Source: Nymphalis io (lineage: Eukaryota; Arthropoda; Insecta; Lepidoptera; Nymphalidae). Taken from it: DNA of 64,000 bases. Below, one piece after another: positions 12,696-25,332 of this stretch. Within the stretch, counting starts at the first letter, position 1; every line of letters begins with the position of its first letter. The stretch covers positions 3,596,001 to 3,660,000 of the forward strand of contig NC_065893.1 of the NCBI RefSeq assembly GCF_905147045.1. Reading direction: 5' to 3'. Position numbers and translations under genes: made by a program. The notes below the pieces were generated by a model that worked only from the letters and a program-made list of their open reading frames with translations, did no database searches and had not been told where the DNA came from.

Positions 12696-15095
12696 TATAG
12701 ATGTTGTATTTCTAGTTTCTAAATAAATATATTATTCGTTTGTAGGACAAACTCATCGCCACTTCAAAGTTACATCATCCAATCGTTCACGGACCTGTCA
12801 GGAATGCGTTCTCTCAGCGACCGGAAATTACATAACTTTTATTTTACTTTTGCATATTGTGACGGTTATCATTCACTATTACAAAACTGTTCTATACTTG
12901 AAAATATGGAAATAAAAAAAAAGAAATTGTTTTAATGAGTTTTATTTGGTTGTATTCATTCTAGATTTCTCTTTCGATATAAACGTCTTATGTATAGACT
13001 ATTCCAATCATAATCATGTGCAATTTAATTTTACTTCCATTTTCGATAACAACTTCGCCGGCAATCAAGGCGCTATTTTTTTGCGAATCTATAATGAAAT
13101 CATAAATTATTCTAGATTTCGTCCAATGATATCGCGTCAATTCAATGACAAAGTTGTTTATTTGCCTTTAGTCCTCTTGTGGTTGGAATAAGCTGTAGAA
13201 TAAGCTGGGACGGATAGCCAGTACTGAATAAAAATAAACTATTATACCTAGATAAAAATATCTTGTCGTTTCAATTGGTATACTAGTCGATGTTGAAGCC
13301 ATAGAAATGCATAACATAATTACACGAACGTAATGTATCTTGCTTGTGCAAACTGAAAACAAGTTAATGCAATGTTAACGATGATTGCATTATTTATTTC
13401 TTTGCTAGTAACAATATGTTTTTTTAAATAATGCTAATACGGAAAACAAGACAATTTACGTCTTTATTTTACGTTTATGTAAGTATTATTCGAGATTCGA
13501 AGATAACTCGATGAAATTACATTCATATAGCTTCTTTATTTATTCCTGTGAGCTCAGCTCTAACAAATTTTAAAGACGCTATAACATGATCGCAGAAATT
13601 TAGAAAGAAAATCTTTGAAAACAAAATATATAATAAGTCATATTATTTACGCATTCGTAGCTGTCTAGGGCTCCGATCGATTGAGGGCCGTCGCCACGGA
13701 GACAGCTCTGCTACGTCCGTTGATCCTAATATCATTAAATATTTGCAACAACCATGTAATTCAGAAATTATCTGGTTTGACTTATCGTATACGGCGAATA
13801 TTTTTATTAAAAATGGAACGTCTTTTTGTAGAATATACTAGTATTTAACAAAAATACTGTGCGAGACGACTAAAATATTTCAAAGAAGTTTAGCTTCGTC
13901 ATTACATTGAGGAATAATACGTACTATGAACGGTATAGAAAAGATAACATTGACACGCTTAATAAGGTCGACAAACTTTTTAGTACAGTCTCGCGGAAGG
14001 TTTTTCTTTGTGTGCGTTCGTTCTGCTTACGTATTACTCTATGTGGGGGCGGGGAACGCTCAAGGGCAACCGACGGTTAACGACCCCATCACGCACCTTA
14101 AGTTATGCGTACCATAAACTATACCGAAATACGATATTGCCCCATGGTTAAAGTATTTATTTTACTAATTAACTTTATTTTTTTAATAAAATTGAAACGG
14201 TGTATCAATTACCTATTGTACATTTTTCTATAGTATTATTTAGCAAATAAGCTAATAAATTCATTCTTCAGAAACGAAATGTTCAGACTAATGTAGAGAA
14301 TTATAGATGTTTTTTAACAAAATAGGAATACTTACGGTAGTAACGTATTTACCATCTGTTACCACCATTATGTGATATAATTAATTTGTTAGAAACAGAG
14401 TTAAAAGTTGTAAAAACGAGAAGTAAATAACAAAGCAGGTTTCCGATTTCGCAAATTAAATACATCCTTGCATTGAATAACAAGAATACGATTGTGTCGT
14501 CAAATTCCGTCAATGATGTTTACATGTGTGTACCTAGTTGATACTTTTAATTTTACAAATTAATAATATTTACAATGACGTTAAATACAACATTAATCAC
14601 TAATGTTTATTGTCCTATAAAAGATTATATGGAACATAAAATGTGGAGTTAGTATTTAGTATTTTAATTTCACGCAGAATAATTAAATCTAATTATATAT
14701 GATTATTAAAAGTAATGATAAAAAGATTAAATACAGAGTATCCTGCCTGTTCTTTTTGGTAGAATATGTGTATATTCAGAGTCGGTACCCTTTACATTCA
14801 ATTTTATTGAAGTGTAAAATGACGATTCAAGTCGTATAATAATTATAGTCTACGTTCGAGACTTTACTCGAATATAGTACATTATATTGATTAAAATAAT
14901 TATATTTATTGCTGTATCGAAATTAACAATATTTCTTTTAATCCTAAGTTAAGTTTAATCGTACGTAAGTTAGATAACATTAAGTTATAAAAATATATTT
15001 GAAATTGAAATAAAGGTTATATATTTTTATTTATATCTGGTTTTTTTTTGTTGTTTTATAATTGATTATAATTACTATGTACTGTTTCTTTTTAG
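12696..15095. other. Gene-free DNA upstream of the BCOR-like gene
   Basis: No supportable gene. The frames at 12946-13191 and 13926-14117 are short, AT-biased and unlike any family I know. The segment ends in a polypyrimidine tract and AG (15094-15095) that serves as the acceptor of the first recognised BCOR-like exon, so at least its 3' part is probably intron. Confidence 0.5.
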
Positions 15096-15125
15096 GTGGT
15101 GGTGATAGGGGCGGGAGTGCGTAGT

Positions 15126-18100
15126 ATGGATGACAGTTTCAATAATGTGCTGGAAGGGACGCGTCAGTACTTTATGGGAATTCCGAAACAGGTGCAAGAC
15201 GGTAACGGCCATCAAATGTGGCCTGGAAGTAATTCTACTGAAGAAGGAACTCCTGCATTGTCAGGAGCTCCGACACAATCGTCACGACCACCATCTGCGG
15301 CCGCCGCTCCGACATTAACATCGGCGTCGTCTTCTGTCGTCGCTCCACCACGTCCGCCTTCAGAGCCTATTGAACCTGAAGCGCATATAATCCACAAAGC
15401 TACAGTAATGCGAGAAGCAGCAGAAAAACGTCGCGAACAACCGGAAATAGAAGATGAAGAAGAAATAATGGGAGCGCTATCTCCACCTTCGCATATTATA
15501 AGAAAGCCAACACATCATACGTTACCATCGCCGGCACCAACTCCTGCCGTGCCTAGTCCATCTCCAGCATGCTCAAGTTCTGAGGCTCCTTTACTTTCAT
15601 TGTCGGGGCAAGATCAAATGGATCATTCAGCGCAGTATCGTCCTTCGGTTCATCGTGTACAAACCCCGACAGCAAGATCTTCTGAACACTATACGTCAGG
15701 CCGTACTCTTGATCATTATTCAGTGTCACGTCCTCCAGAACCTTTTCCACGTTATCAATACGAACCAAGTTTAAGTGAAAACGGTAGGAATTCCCATGGA
15801 CCTCCGATTGCCTCACCTCAACCATCAATAATGCAGCGTCAAAGTCCACAAACTTATGCGAGGATATCTAGCACCATGCCACAGCACACAATGAATCGTT
15901 ACAATGAATCATCTAATCCTAATAATACTACACAGCGTTATTCTTTACCAAACTCGCAGGCGCCTCCGCCGCATAACGACCGGGTCCCACCAATTCATCA
16001 CCCACAACATTTGCCACCGACTAAAAGACTTACTGCTATAGACAATCGTACTGGGCAGGTGTATTCATCTGTTCCACAACGTCGCGATTCTCCTTCTTTT
16101 ACGCGTCAAACGGCACAATATGAAAGGCATCCAAGTCTTCCTCAACGAAAATATGATCCACAACAAGCATATTCCGGTTATAGACCGACGCAGACTGTGC
16201 CTATACCTATACCTAACCGTAGGATAGATACTCATCATCAGGTTACATATAAACAAGGAGCACTGGATGTTATGAACTCGCATTACTCGGCAAAATCATT
16301 AGATCGAATTCAATCACAATCTCTAGTACAACCGCATGAAGTACCTCGTTTACCTACTCGTGGGGATTATATAAGCAAGAGCAGGAATGTAGATTCAAGA
16401 AACAACTACCACTATCCAACACCATCTACGTCCGCCGTTCGGTATACGACAAACTCTACTGTTCCGGCCGCTCAAAATAACTCAACATCACAACATTCTC
16501 AACCACAGTCTAGAACTTCATATCGCACAGCTGTAGTTCCAAAGACTAATTATGAGTATTCAAATTCAAACCATGTACAAATTTCACCGTCTCGATCAAC
16601 GACTAAACCGGGATATCCTAGTCAGCAGGCACGAATGACAGTATCTGTGACATCATTAGTCAATCAAATGAACCAGACAAAACAAAAGCGTGAGTCGCCG
16701 CTTGATTTATCTGTAAAAACTGTTAAAAATTCTGCAGATTCATCTACTACTCAAGATGATGTGATTGATTCTGTATCTATGAAAACTGATAATATTCCGA
16801 TACAAACAAGGCCGACGTCTAGCAGTCGAAATCCTTTAGTACCTGGCTATGTCGCTTCACACAAAGTAGATTTTGCACCTGATTTTGCTCAATATAGGGA
16901 CAGAAATATTAGCCAAGGATACAATGCGCTTCACAACCTTCACCATCCTCTGCGTTACAACGGAGTTTACACTTCTCCGAGGCCAGTAGCTGATTCTTAT
17001 CCAGTTGAATCTCGGCATCAAATACATACTGAACGTAAATATAATGGTCCAGTAAGTGGTACCGAATATGTTCCACGCATTGACCTCACGACACAAGGCG
17101 GTGATGATCATTATCCAGAGAGTAGAATCCGCGATGATCGTCAATTAATTATTGAAGACCGAAAACGCTCCTCAGGAGCCATTGTCAATAATATTCCCGA
17201 AAAAATTGTTCGTTATGAAACTTGGACTTCAGACAGTCGGATAGACAATCACATGAATCAATCGGCACGTGAGCAACGTGAATTAATGAGCCAACCCGTG
17301 TATAGTTATACCAGTCACAAACGATTTGAAGCTTATCAAAATGACCAAAAACGTTCGACGACCGTAAGTGCATATCGTGAGCACCATTCTCACCAACGGT
17401 GTTCTAGTAATACTCACCCTGAAATTGTAAATAGAGAACCAAGTGATCTGAATGCTCATTATCATGATCGGATACCATCCAGTAACAACCGTCACATTAT
17501 ACAAAAGATTCCGAGCCACAGAGATTTACATTCACATTACGTAGATTCTCATAATAAAGTTCAACCTGCAGATAAAAAAGTTTTAAGTATATTACGGAAC
17601 AGCTTAGAGACTAAACAAACGGGATATTTGGAATCGGCTAAATCAACTCGTCAAATCCCTGATCTTATTGTTATAGATGATGTAGATGATTCTGTGATAG
17701 AAATAACTGATGTATCGACAGAAAATGAAGTAGATGCAACGCTTAACAGTAATAATACAAACACTCTTAATGAAAATACACTTGGTTTTGGTCACCACAT
17801 AAAAATGCCGAAAGCTGTTGACTCCATACCCCGTGACTCAGACTATCAAAAATTTGATAGTCCAGATTCGAAAAGGAAGTCGCCTGAAATTGATGTGGCT
17901 TCAAGAATACGAACAAAAGCTGAACTGAAAGTAATGCCACAGGAAAATTCGACAAAAGTGGATACAAAAACAGATTCGTCATCTACAGAAAACGATAAAA
18001 ATAAACCACTTCCAAAATCGCAAAAACAGCATCTTTTTAATCAAATTCGTGAAGATAATCTTCGTCTAGAATCTGTTATCAAAAATGAAAAACCAATTGA

Positions 18101-21100
18101 TATTAGCGTTCCAGAGGTAAAAATTGAGCCAATTAATATTGATGAAATAGAAAAAGATGCAGTGTTACAAGTCAAATCTGAGAGTATTTTAGAAAATATA
18201 GATTTATTGGAACCGAATTCTAGTAAAGAAGAATTTGATATAGATTGGGCTAATGCATGTGATAATTTTATGGAACAGCTTAAAACAGGGTGCCACAAGA
18301 AAAAAAATTGCAGGAAACTTAACATTACCTCGGACCAGGAGAACGATCACAATGCAGAAGAACCACCAAAAGATGATGTTTCAGAATCTCAATCCGAAAA
18401 TTTTGTTTCGGATTTACCACCGATTACTGAAATAAAAAAAGAGCCCGTTGATGAGGATGAATTAAAATCTGAAAGTGAAATTTATGCCGTCTCTCCTCAA
18501 CCAACTCCTCTCCAAGATACGTTAAAAAAGACAAAACAAAAGGAAAGACAGGAAAAAATTAAAAGTGACAAGAAGAATGATAATGATAAATGTAATAAAA
18601 GTAAAATAATTTCAAAGAATAAAAATAAGTCTCCAAAAAAAGATGTTTCAGCAGGCAATACCTTATCAATTAAAACGGAAGTTGTAGAAGAGGAACCAAT
18701 AAAAAGTGATATTAAGGAAGAATTAGAATCTACAGATGAGGACGAACCTTTGATAAAAAGCAAATTACTGAAAGATAAACAACGAAACTTAAAGTATCAA
18801 TTGTTAAAAGATCTATCTGAAAAATCTGCCTATGTTAAGCTTGAATGTTGTGACGAGCAAATGAATGCTAGTGTAAGGAGATCATTAGACTCAACTTCGA
18901 AAGAACAAGAAAAACAAAGCAAAAGTAAATCAACTCGCCAAGTTTCAAGATCAAAGGGAAAATCTTTATCTATTGATAACATGAAAAAAGATAGAACAAA
19001 TAATGATTCCAGCTCAGACAGTGATGATGCATTAAGTGTAGCTAGTAGACTTCGTGTACGTAAAAATATAAAAGTTGAAGACAATAAAGGTAACAACCAG
19101 AAAAATATGAAATCTTCGCCGAAAAAAATTGATAGCAGCGGCAGTGGTTCACCGTTATTGCGTAAAGCAGGCTTTGGAGATGGTTCCGATTTTTATCCTG
19201 GTTGGCAAGAGGAGTTGTATAAATATAAGCGATCTTTGCGAATGCCTACTAGTCTTATTGCAATTCCAAGGGGTCGTTCAGGAGGTCCGTTTCCTAAAGG
19301 TAGTGTACAATTTACAAGAGGATCAACATCACTACCAGATTTAGATCCTGTCCCACTATCTCCAGCCCCATCCTCTGCGCCTTCAGCAGCTACAGATGAG
19401 CTTTATAGAAGACAAGATAAACACAATCTTGATAGTGACCTTGAGTCAAATTCAAGTTGTTCAGCTGTTAATAAGCTTCATTCTGATTCAGAAGCATCTA
19501 CTTCAACAGTCTTTTCAGCAGCAAAGAAAAAAAGCAGTTCAATCGTTGACGTCCTTATCCAAAAGTGTGGTAAAAAAGAAGACTCGAAAAAGAAGTTCAA
19601 GGGTAAAGATGACAAGACAGCAAAGATTATTCCAAAAACTTCAAATTTCACTGAACTTTTACCTACACCAAGTTTGGGACTTGTAAAAACTGGGAATAAA
19701 GGTAGGTTAAGCGCCAAAAAAGAAAAATTAATGGAAGACATATTTTATTTAGGTGCTTTCAGAAAAGAGACTGTTACTATGTTTAGAACGGCTTTTATTA
19801 AAGACACAGATGGGTTAATAGGTGCTACCGAAGAATTTGCTCCAGTTGTGCTTAAATCGAGGACTAGAACAGAAAGTAGAGTTTTAAAGCAACGAGCAAC
19901 TATTAAAGAAGTTTTTGGCGATGACAGGCCGGCATCAGCGCCACCGACGTCGTGTAGAGAAGATATTAATCAAGATAATGAAGAAGAATTACCTATTCCA
20001 ATAAAAAAAGAACCAGCAAACAAGCCCAAATTTAAAACTAAAAAAATGGTGAAAGATAAATTAAAACGAAGATCTAGTTCAATTAGGGACGGATTACGAA
20101 GCACAAAGTCATTAAAAACAAATGATGCTAAGGGAAGGTTAATGCGTTTGAAGAAAAGAAACAGTTTGTTAAAATCTTTTGCTCACAAAAGAAGAAAGGA
20201 AATGTCAAGTAATAAGATCAAAAAAGATGTTACTCCTACACTTGATGATAAAGAAAATGGTAAGGAAGAAGGAAGTTCTCCAGGAACAACAGAAGGAAAT
20301 ACTAAAAGGCGTTTAAAAAGGTTGTTTGGAAGAAGAAAATTTAGTTCAGGTTTTGATTATATAAGAAAAAAGAAAAAAATTATTCGACGAGAAAATAATG
20401 CTCCTAAAGTTCGTCGATCAGCGCCTAAACCATGCCCAGAATCTGTACACGATATTCAAAAAGAGATTAAAAGTTGGTTTATTAACAAAAGTATTGGAGA
20501 GACTCATTTGCATCGCGCTGCAAGACTTGGTTTTACCGTGAGTATGGTATCATATACCTATTGTCTTTATTATAAGAGAAATAAAACATATTATTAACCT
20601 GAATTTGTTCTTTTAATTTTAGGATTGCGTTGCGTATTGCTTAGAAAAAATGGAAGCCGATCCATCGTCAAAGGACAACGCAGGTTTTACTCCTTTACAC
20701 GTAGCCTCTGCGATGGGTCACGTAAGAATAGCTCGACTTCTTCTTCAATATGGAGCTAATGTGTCTGCGGCAGCGCAAGGTGGTATAAGGTAGTTTAATT
20801 TTATATAACATTTATTAATGCTTTTGAGTTATAGAAATCGCTGATAGTGTATTTAATTTATCATATCATATATGTCTATTACAGACCACTTCATGAAGCC
20901 TGCGAGAACTTCCACGTTGAAATTATAAGGTTACTGCTAGCGTATGGCGCAGATCCCCTCTTAGGGACATATGCCGGGCAGACGCCCGAAGAATTAGCCG
21001 AAGGGACAGCAGCCAAGTTACTTAGACTACATATAGCCGATGTTCAGGGACGTGCTATAGAACCTTGGAGATTTCCACCACCAGCAGAAATTATCGGTAA

Positions 21101-21811
21101 GTGATTGACTGATTAATCATTCCATATTTACATGTAATAGAAAAAAAACTTTGAAACTTGACTATTATTTAAAAAAAGTTGTTCTAATCATTTATAAACT
21201 ATATATAAAATGAATTTTTAGATCGCGAAGAAAACGGCTGCGATCCGCTGTCTTCACCCCCGCCCGCATCTCCGCCACCGCCACCGGACTCCATGATAGA
21301 GATACAATGCACCGACACGCCGCTGCCGCCTTTCTACAGCCTCCGGACAGCGACGGGACAGCCGGCCGACGGTCTCTGGTGCTTGTTGCAAGACATCACT
21401 AATATTTTACAGGTACAGTTATAAAACGTAAAAATCGCTGGTGGTTATTAACAACATTATATATCACCTTAAAATAATGTATATAATTAATAATTTTTTT
21501 TTAGAGTTTTTTGTCAGTAATGTAAAAAAAAATCTAGACCTTAATATTAAAAATGAATTCATATATTTTTATTTCTTATTTTATAGATAAAATCAAAGGA
21601 GAGTTTATTAAAACAAATCCACTGTGGGTCAGGATCACCCAAGGAGCTTCTTCGCGAGATTCGAACCCAGGAATTCCTCGAGAGAGCGCAATGCCACCAA
21701 CTTCTATGTGCTGGAGAAAAAGTGAATGTGCGCGCATCGAAGGTCTCTCTCATACGCGTTACTGATAAATTGAGACAACTGTTGAAGATTGAAACTGTCC
21801 TTGTTAGCTGA
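15126..21811 (+). CDS. BCOR-like corepressor (ankyrin repeats + PUFD)
   Basis: The product is a probable nuclear transcriptional corepressor of the BCOR/BCORL1 family, whose vertebrate members scaffold the PRC1.1 Polycomb complex by binding PCGF1 through the PUFD domain. Coding exons: 15126-20537, 20623-20789, 20885-21096, 21222-21412 and 21587-21811; all junctions are GT/AG and in phase, giving 2068 aa. The acceptor at 15095 and ten open codons before the first ATG leave a longer N-terminus possible. Residues 1-1790 are low-complexity (Pro/Ser/Gln, then Lys/Glu rich). A CtBP-binding PLDLS sits at 525-529. Several SUMO-type sites (VKIEP, IKKEP, IKTE, IKVE) follow. Three ankyrin repeats span about 1793-1890 (GETHLHRAARLGF, GFTPLHVASAMGH, RPLHEACENFH). 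The last about 115 residues resemble PUFD. The family call is strong from the ankyrin-PUFD order; function is inferred. Confidence 0.9.
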
Positions 21812-23796
21812 CATTAGTTACATACCCAATGAGATCATCTATTATAATTCTTCTGAAATTTATTTTTTAGTGAGTTTTGTGGAAATTAAACTTTGTGAAT
21901 ATTGTTGTGGATAATATTATCCTTAAACGTTACTGTGAAATATTGTAACGTTAAAAGAAATGAACTATGATGAAATATGGGAAACAGTTGTATGGAACTA
22001 AACATATTATTGAGAATGAATTTAATTGGGGCAAAAAAGTGATGAAACATTATTTTTCAGCTAGAAGTTAATCTGTATTAATATTACAGAGACAGATCTA
22101 AGATCTCATACTAAAATATTAAAAATACGTGTATTAAATTAAAATATCTAAATATTGATCTTGGGTAGAAAGAATAAAGCAATCTTTATATCTAGTTTGA
22201 CTGATTTTTTGTAAAAGAAATAAATACAAAACAATTATGTATCTCATTTAAGAACAAAATAATTATTTGTTTTCTGAGACTGTGTAAATTAAGGCAGCCA
22301 TTACATAATCATTTTATTTGAGTGACCATGTGTAAAGTGAGATATATCGTGTGCTCTATTGAACCACCTGTATATACTGTAAATAAAAATAATGAATTGC
22401 AAATGTACATAGTATATGTCGCTTTAATTGTATTATATTCTCATGGGTGCTATTTAACGTTGGTGTATGGTGTTTATCGGGTAAGTTACATAAATAGTAT
22501 ATTGCGGCAATGATAGTGTAATATTAGAAAATAAAAAGATACAGTTACCATAATGTAATTTAAGATAAATATAGCATAATATTAAGTGTGCAATAGTATA
22601 CGTTCGTTGTGAGTGCACCGTAGATAAATCTTTATGAAATATGCATTTAGATGCTGAAAACACCATGGCCCATTGCATGTATTAGAGATATATATATATA
22701 TGCTTGTGTCAAACAAACTTTATGGCCATAGGCTATAATATCACCTTAGTTGAAAATTGTTCGTAAAATTTCAATGTTTTTAAATGATTAAGGAAATGTG
22801 ACAAAAGCATTAGCAATGAATTGGGATTGGTAAAACATGAATTATTAAATTTTGCACTGTGAAGAAGTAACACTGCATAGTCGTGACAAGTAATTTTTGT
22901 TCTAGATCTCTACTATTTTAAATATCTCGAATTTTCTAACATCTTTTAGAACAAAAGTGAAAGAAAAATGTTACTTTTGAATTAATATTTAAGAACATTG
23001 TATCAATCTGCCTGAGATTATGTTAATGCTAAGTAATTAGATCATTTCTCTTTGACCTTTTATCCTAGTATCTAACAATATATTTTTGTTCATTGTTATG
23101 TTTGCCAATTTGTCACCTGACATATTTTTATTGTACAATTATTTCTTATCACTTATTTTTAAGAAAGTTGTTTTTATTTATGCTGTCCAATAAGAATTAG
23201 GAAATCTTATTAAAATCTTAATTTAATCACAAAAAATATTAACATTGTAAATATATAAGACAATTTATAAAAAAATAATAAAATATAATTTTTTATTTAT
23301 TTCGAATCATTGTATGAATAAAATATTAATAGTAATGTTTTAATTGTTTTTGTAAAGGTTAGCAGTTTTATATTCCATAATTAAACCATATTCCGCCCTA
23401 TCTTATTTCTTTATGGAGATAAATGAAGAAGTACATGATTGATCTGTGATGAAATAATATTAGGTAAAAAATCTTGCATGCGGAAATGGTATGAGAACTT
23501 GAATAAAAAATTGCAAGGGAAAGTAACTGATGACTTTATATAAAGAAGTTGTAAACATGAATGAAAATCGAACTGTGTGATTGTTAACTGTCTGTTATAA
23601 GCGGTACCTACAGTATAAGTATTATTATCAATATTGACACAATAATGATAAAGTGGAAAATAAAGAAAGTGATCAATGATAACTGTTTATATATTTTTTT
23701 TTCCTCATAATCATCATAGTTAGTTGCGACATTAATATTACACAAGGAAAGGTTATACTTTCAATTACATTATATTTATGAAATATATACATAAAA
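21812..23796 (+). other. Probable 3' UTR and downstream DNA of the BCOR-like gene
   Basis: No further exon is visible after the TGA at 21809-21811. Candidate AATAAA polyadenylation signals occur at 22173-22178 and 23317-23322, among others. The extent of the transcript cannot be fixed from sequence alone. Confidence 0.4.
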
Positions 23797-24106
23797 AACC
23801 GAGATGGCCCAGTGGTAAGAACGCGTGAATCTTAACCGATGATCGTGGGTTCAAACCCGGGCAAGCACCACTGAATTTTCATGTGCTTAATTTGTGATTA
23901 TAATTCATCTCGTGCTTTACGGTCAGGGGAAAACATCGTGAGGAAACCTGCATGTGTCTAATTTCACTGAAATTCTGCCACATGTGAATTCTACCAACCC
24001 GCATTGGAGCAGCGTGGTGGAATAAGCTCCAAACCTTCTCCTCAAAAAGAGGAGAGGAGGCCTTTAGCCCAGCAGTGGGACATTCACAGGCTGTTACGGT
24101 TACATT
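23797..24106 (+). repeat. SINE family A, full length
   Basis: It starts with the tRNA-like head (GAGATGGCCCAGTGGTAAGA; B-box GGGTTCAAACC) and ends at GGCTGTTACGG. It is very close in sequence to 6906-7217. The minus-strand frame 23879-24184 crosses it and is not a gene. The copy lies between the BCOR-like gene and Contactin. Confidence 0.88.
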
Positions 24107-25332
24107 ATATTTTATAAATAATGTAGGAGTCAATTTCTTATCAATAATATAGGAGTAAATGTATGTATTGAGTTCATTAATCACTACATATTTTAAAAAA
24201 AGTTTCCCGCCGCGTCAACTTAAAAACTAGAAAACAGATTTTCATACGGTTTTCGTCAACTAGAGTGGTTCATGAGAAAGGTTTAGGTGTATAATTCATT
24301 ACGGTTTTGTTTAAATTGGCTGAAATATCACGATGATTGTTCAAGATATTGGAAAAGGCCATGTCAACTAGGAGTTTTACTGGGGAACATAGCATCTTCT
24401 CTATGGCGTAGCGTAAGCTGTAAACAAAAAGATTAAAGGTTAACATTAAAGATTTCTTATTCCATCTTATTATTTATAGGGTTCATAATATTATATAAAA
24501 TCACAACAATTTATTTGAAATAACTTGTAATTACAGTTGAAATCAGCAGTACACTAAAAAAAAACAGGTCATCGTACAATTTTTTCGTTTTGAACCCGTC
24601 ATATATTGTAAAGATAGTATCTGCCAACACTCGCATCAAACCAAGATATGAAGCGGCTGACATTGTTCCTAAGAAAGAAATGAGCCAACAGATGGCGCTG
24701 ATAGTGTACTATCGTACATTGTACGTAGTTATGAACTTATCGTACTTATACGATAATTATCGTACGGTTGGGAACAGTGATTATTTTTTTTTATTTTGAA
24801 GGCCAAGAAAACGAATTTAACGAGTCTATAAATCTAATCTGAATCTGTAAACAATTATTAATAGTGTGAGTGAGCTTAAATTTGGATTTATAATATATTG
24901 ATAGGTTTTGCTACTTAGCAACGTAGAAGTAGATTAATAATATAATTTCAAAAATCAAAAGTTTGAAGATAAGTAAAATATTTTATATTTTTAGTTCTTA
25001 GAGAATACACATGTACTAAAAATAATGTAGAGTTGGCAGCATTAACCTGAGTTGACTAGACAAAACATAGACAAACAAGTTTGACAAATAGACTGGCCGT
25101 GTCGGGGCGGGGCTTGATTTGTATGAAATTAAAAACAGTTTTTTAACGTATAATGTTGCCGTTAAAGTTATAGAAATTTGTAATATTTTAATACGGACTG
25201 ATTTAAGGTTAAGTGTAAACTAATTTATTAATTAATCACATATGAAGTGGACAAAGAAAGGATCAGAAAAAGGCTCTTGTGAGATGAGTTCATAACAAAA
25301 CAATTAACAGTATACGAAACGAGGAACAAAAC
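24107..25332 (+). promoter_or_regulatory. Upstream region of Contactin (promoter not resolved)
   Basis: This stretch separates the SINE from the Contactin start codon and must hold its promoter or an untranslated exon. I found no convincing TATA or initiator. ATCGTAC occurs at 24571, 24711, 24739 and 24759, with additional GTACG/TACGAT variants close by, ending about 570 bases before the ATG. Whether this cluster is regulatory or part of an old repeat is unknown. Confidence 0.3.

Noticed and set aside
12946..13191. 81-aa plus-strand frame
   Set aside because: AT-biased composition, starts at a non-ATG codon, no family similarity and no neighbouring exon.
15212..15849. Minus-strand frames inside the large BCOR-like exon (and many more up to 19741)
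   Set aside because: Shadows of the long plus-strand coding exon.
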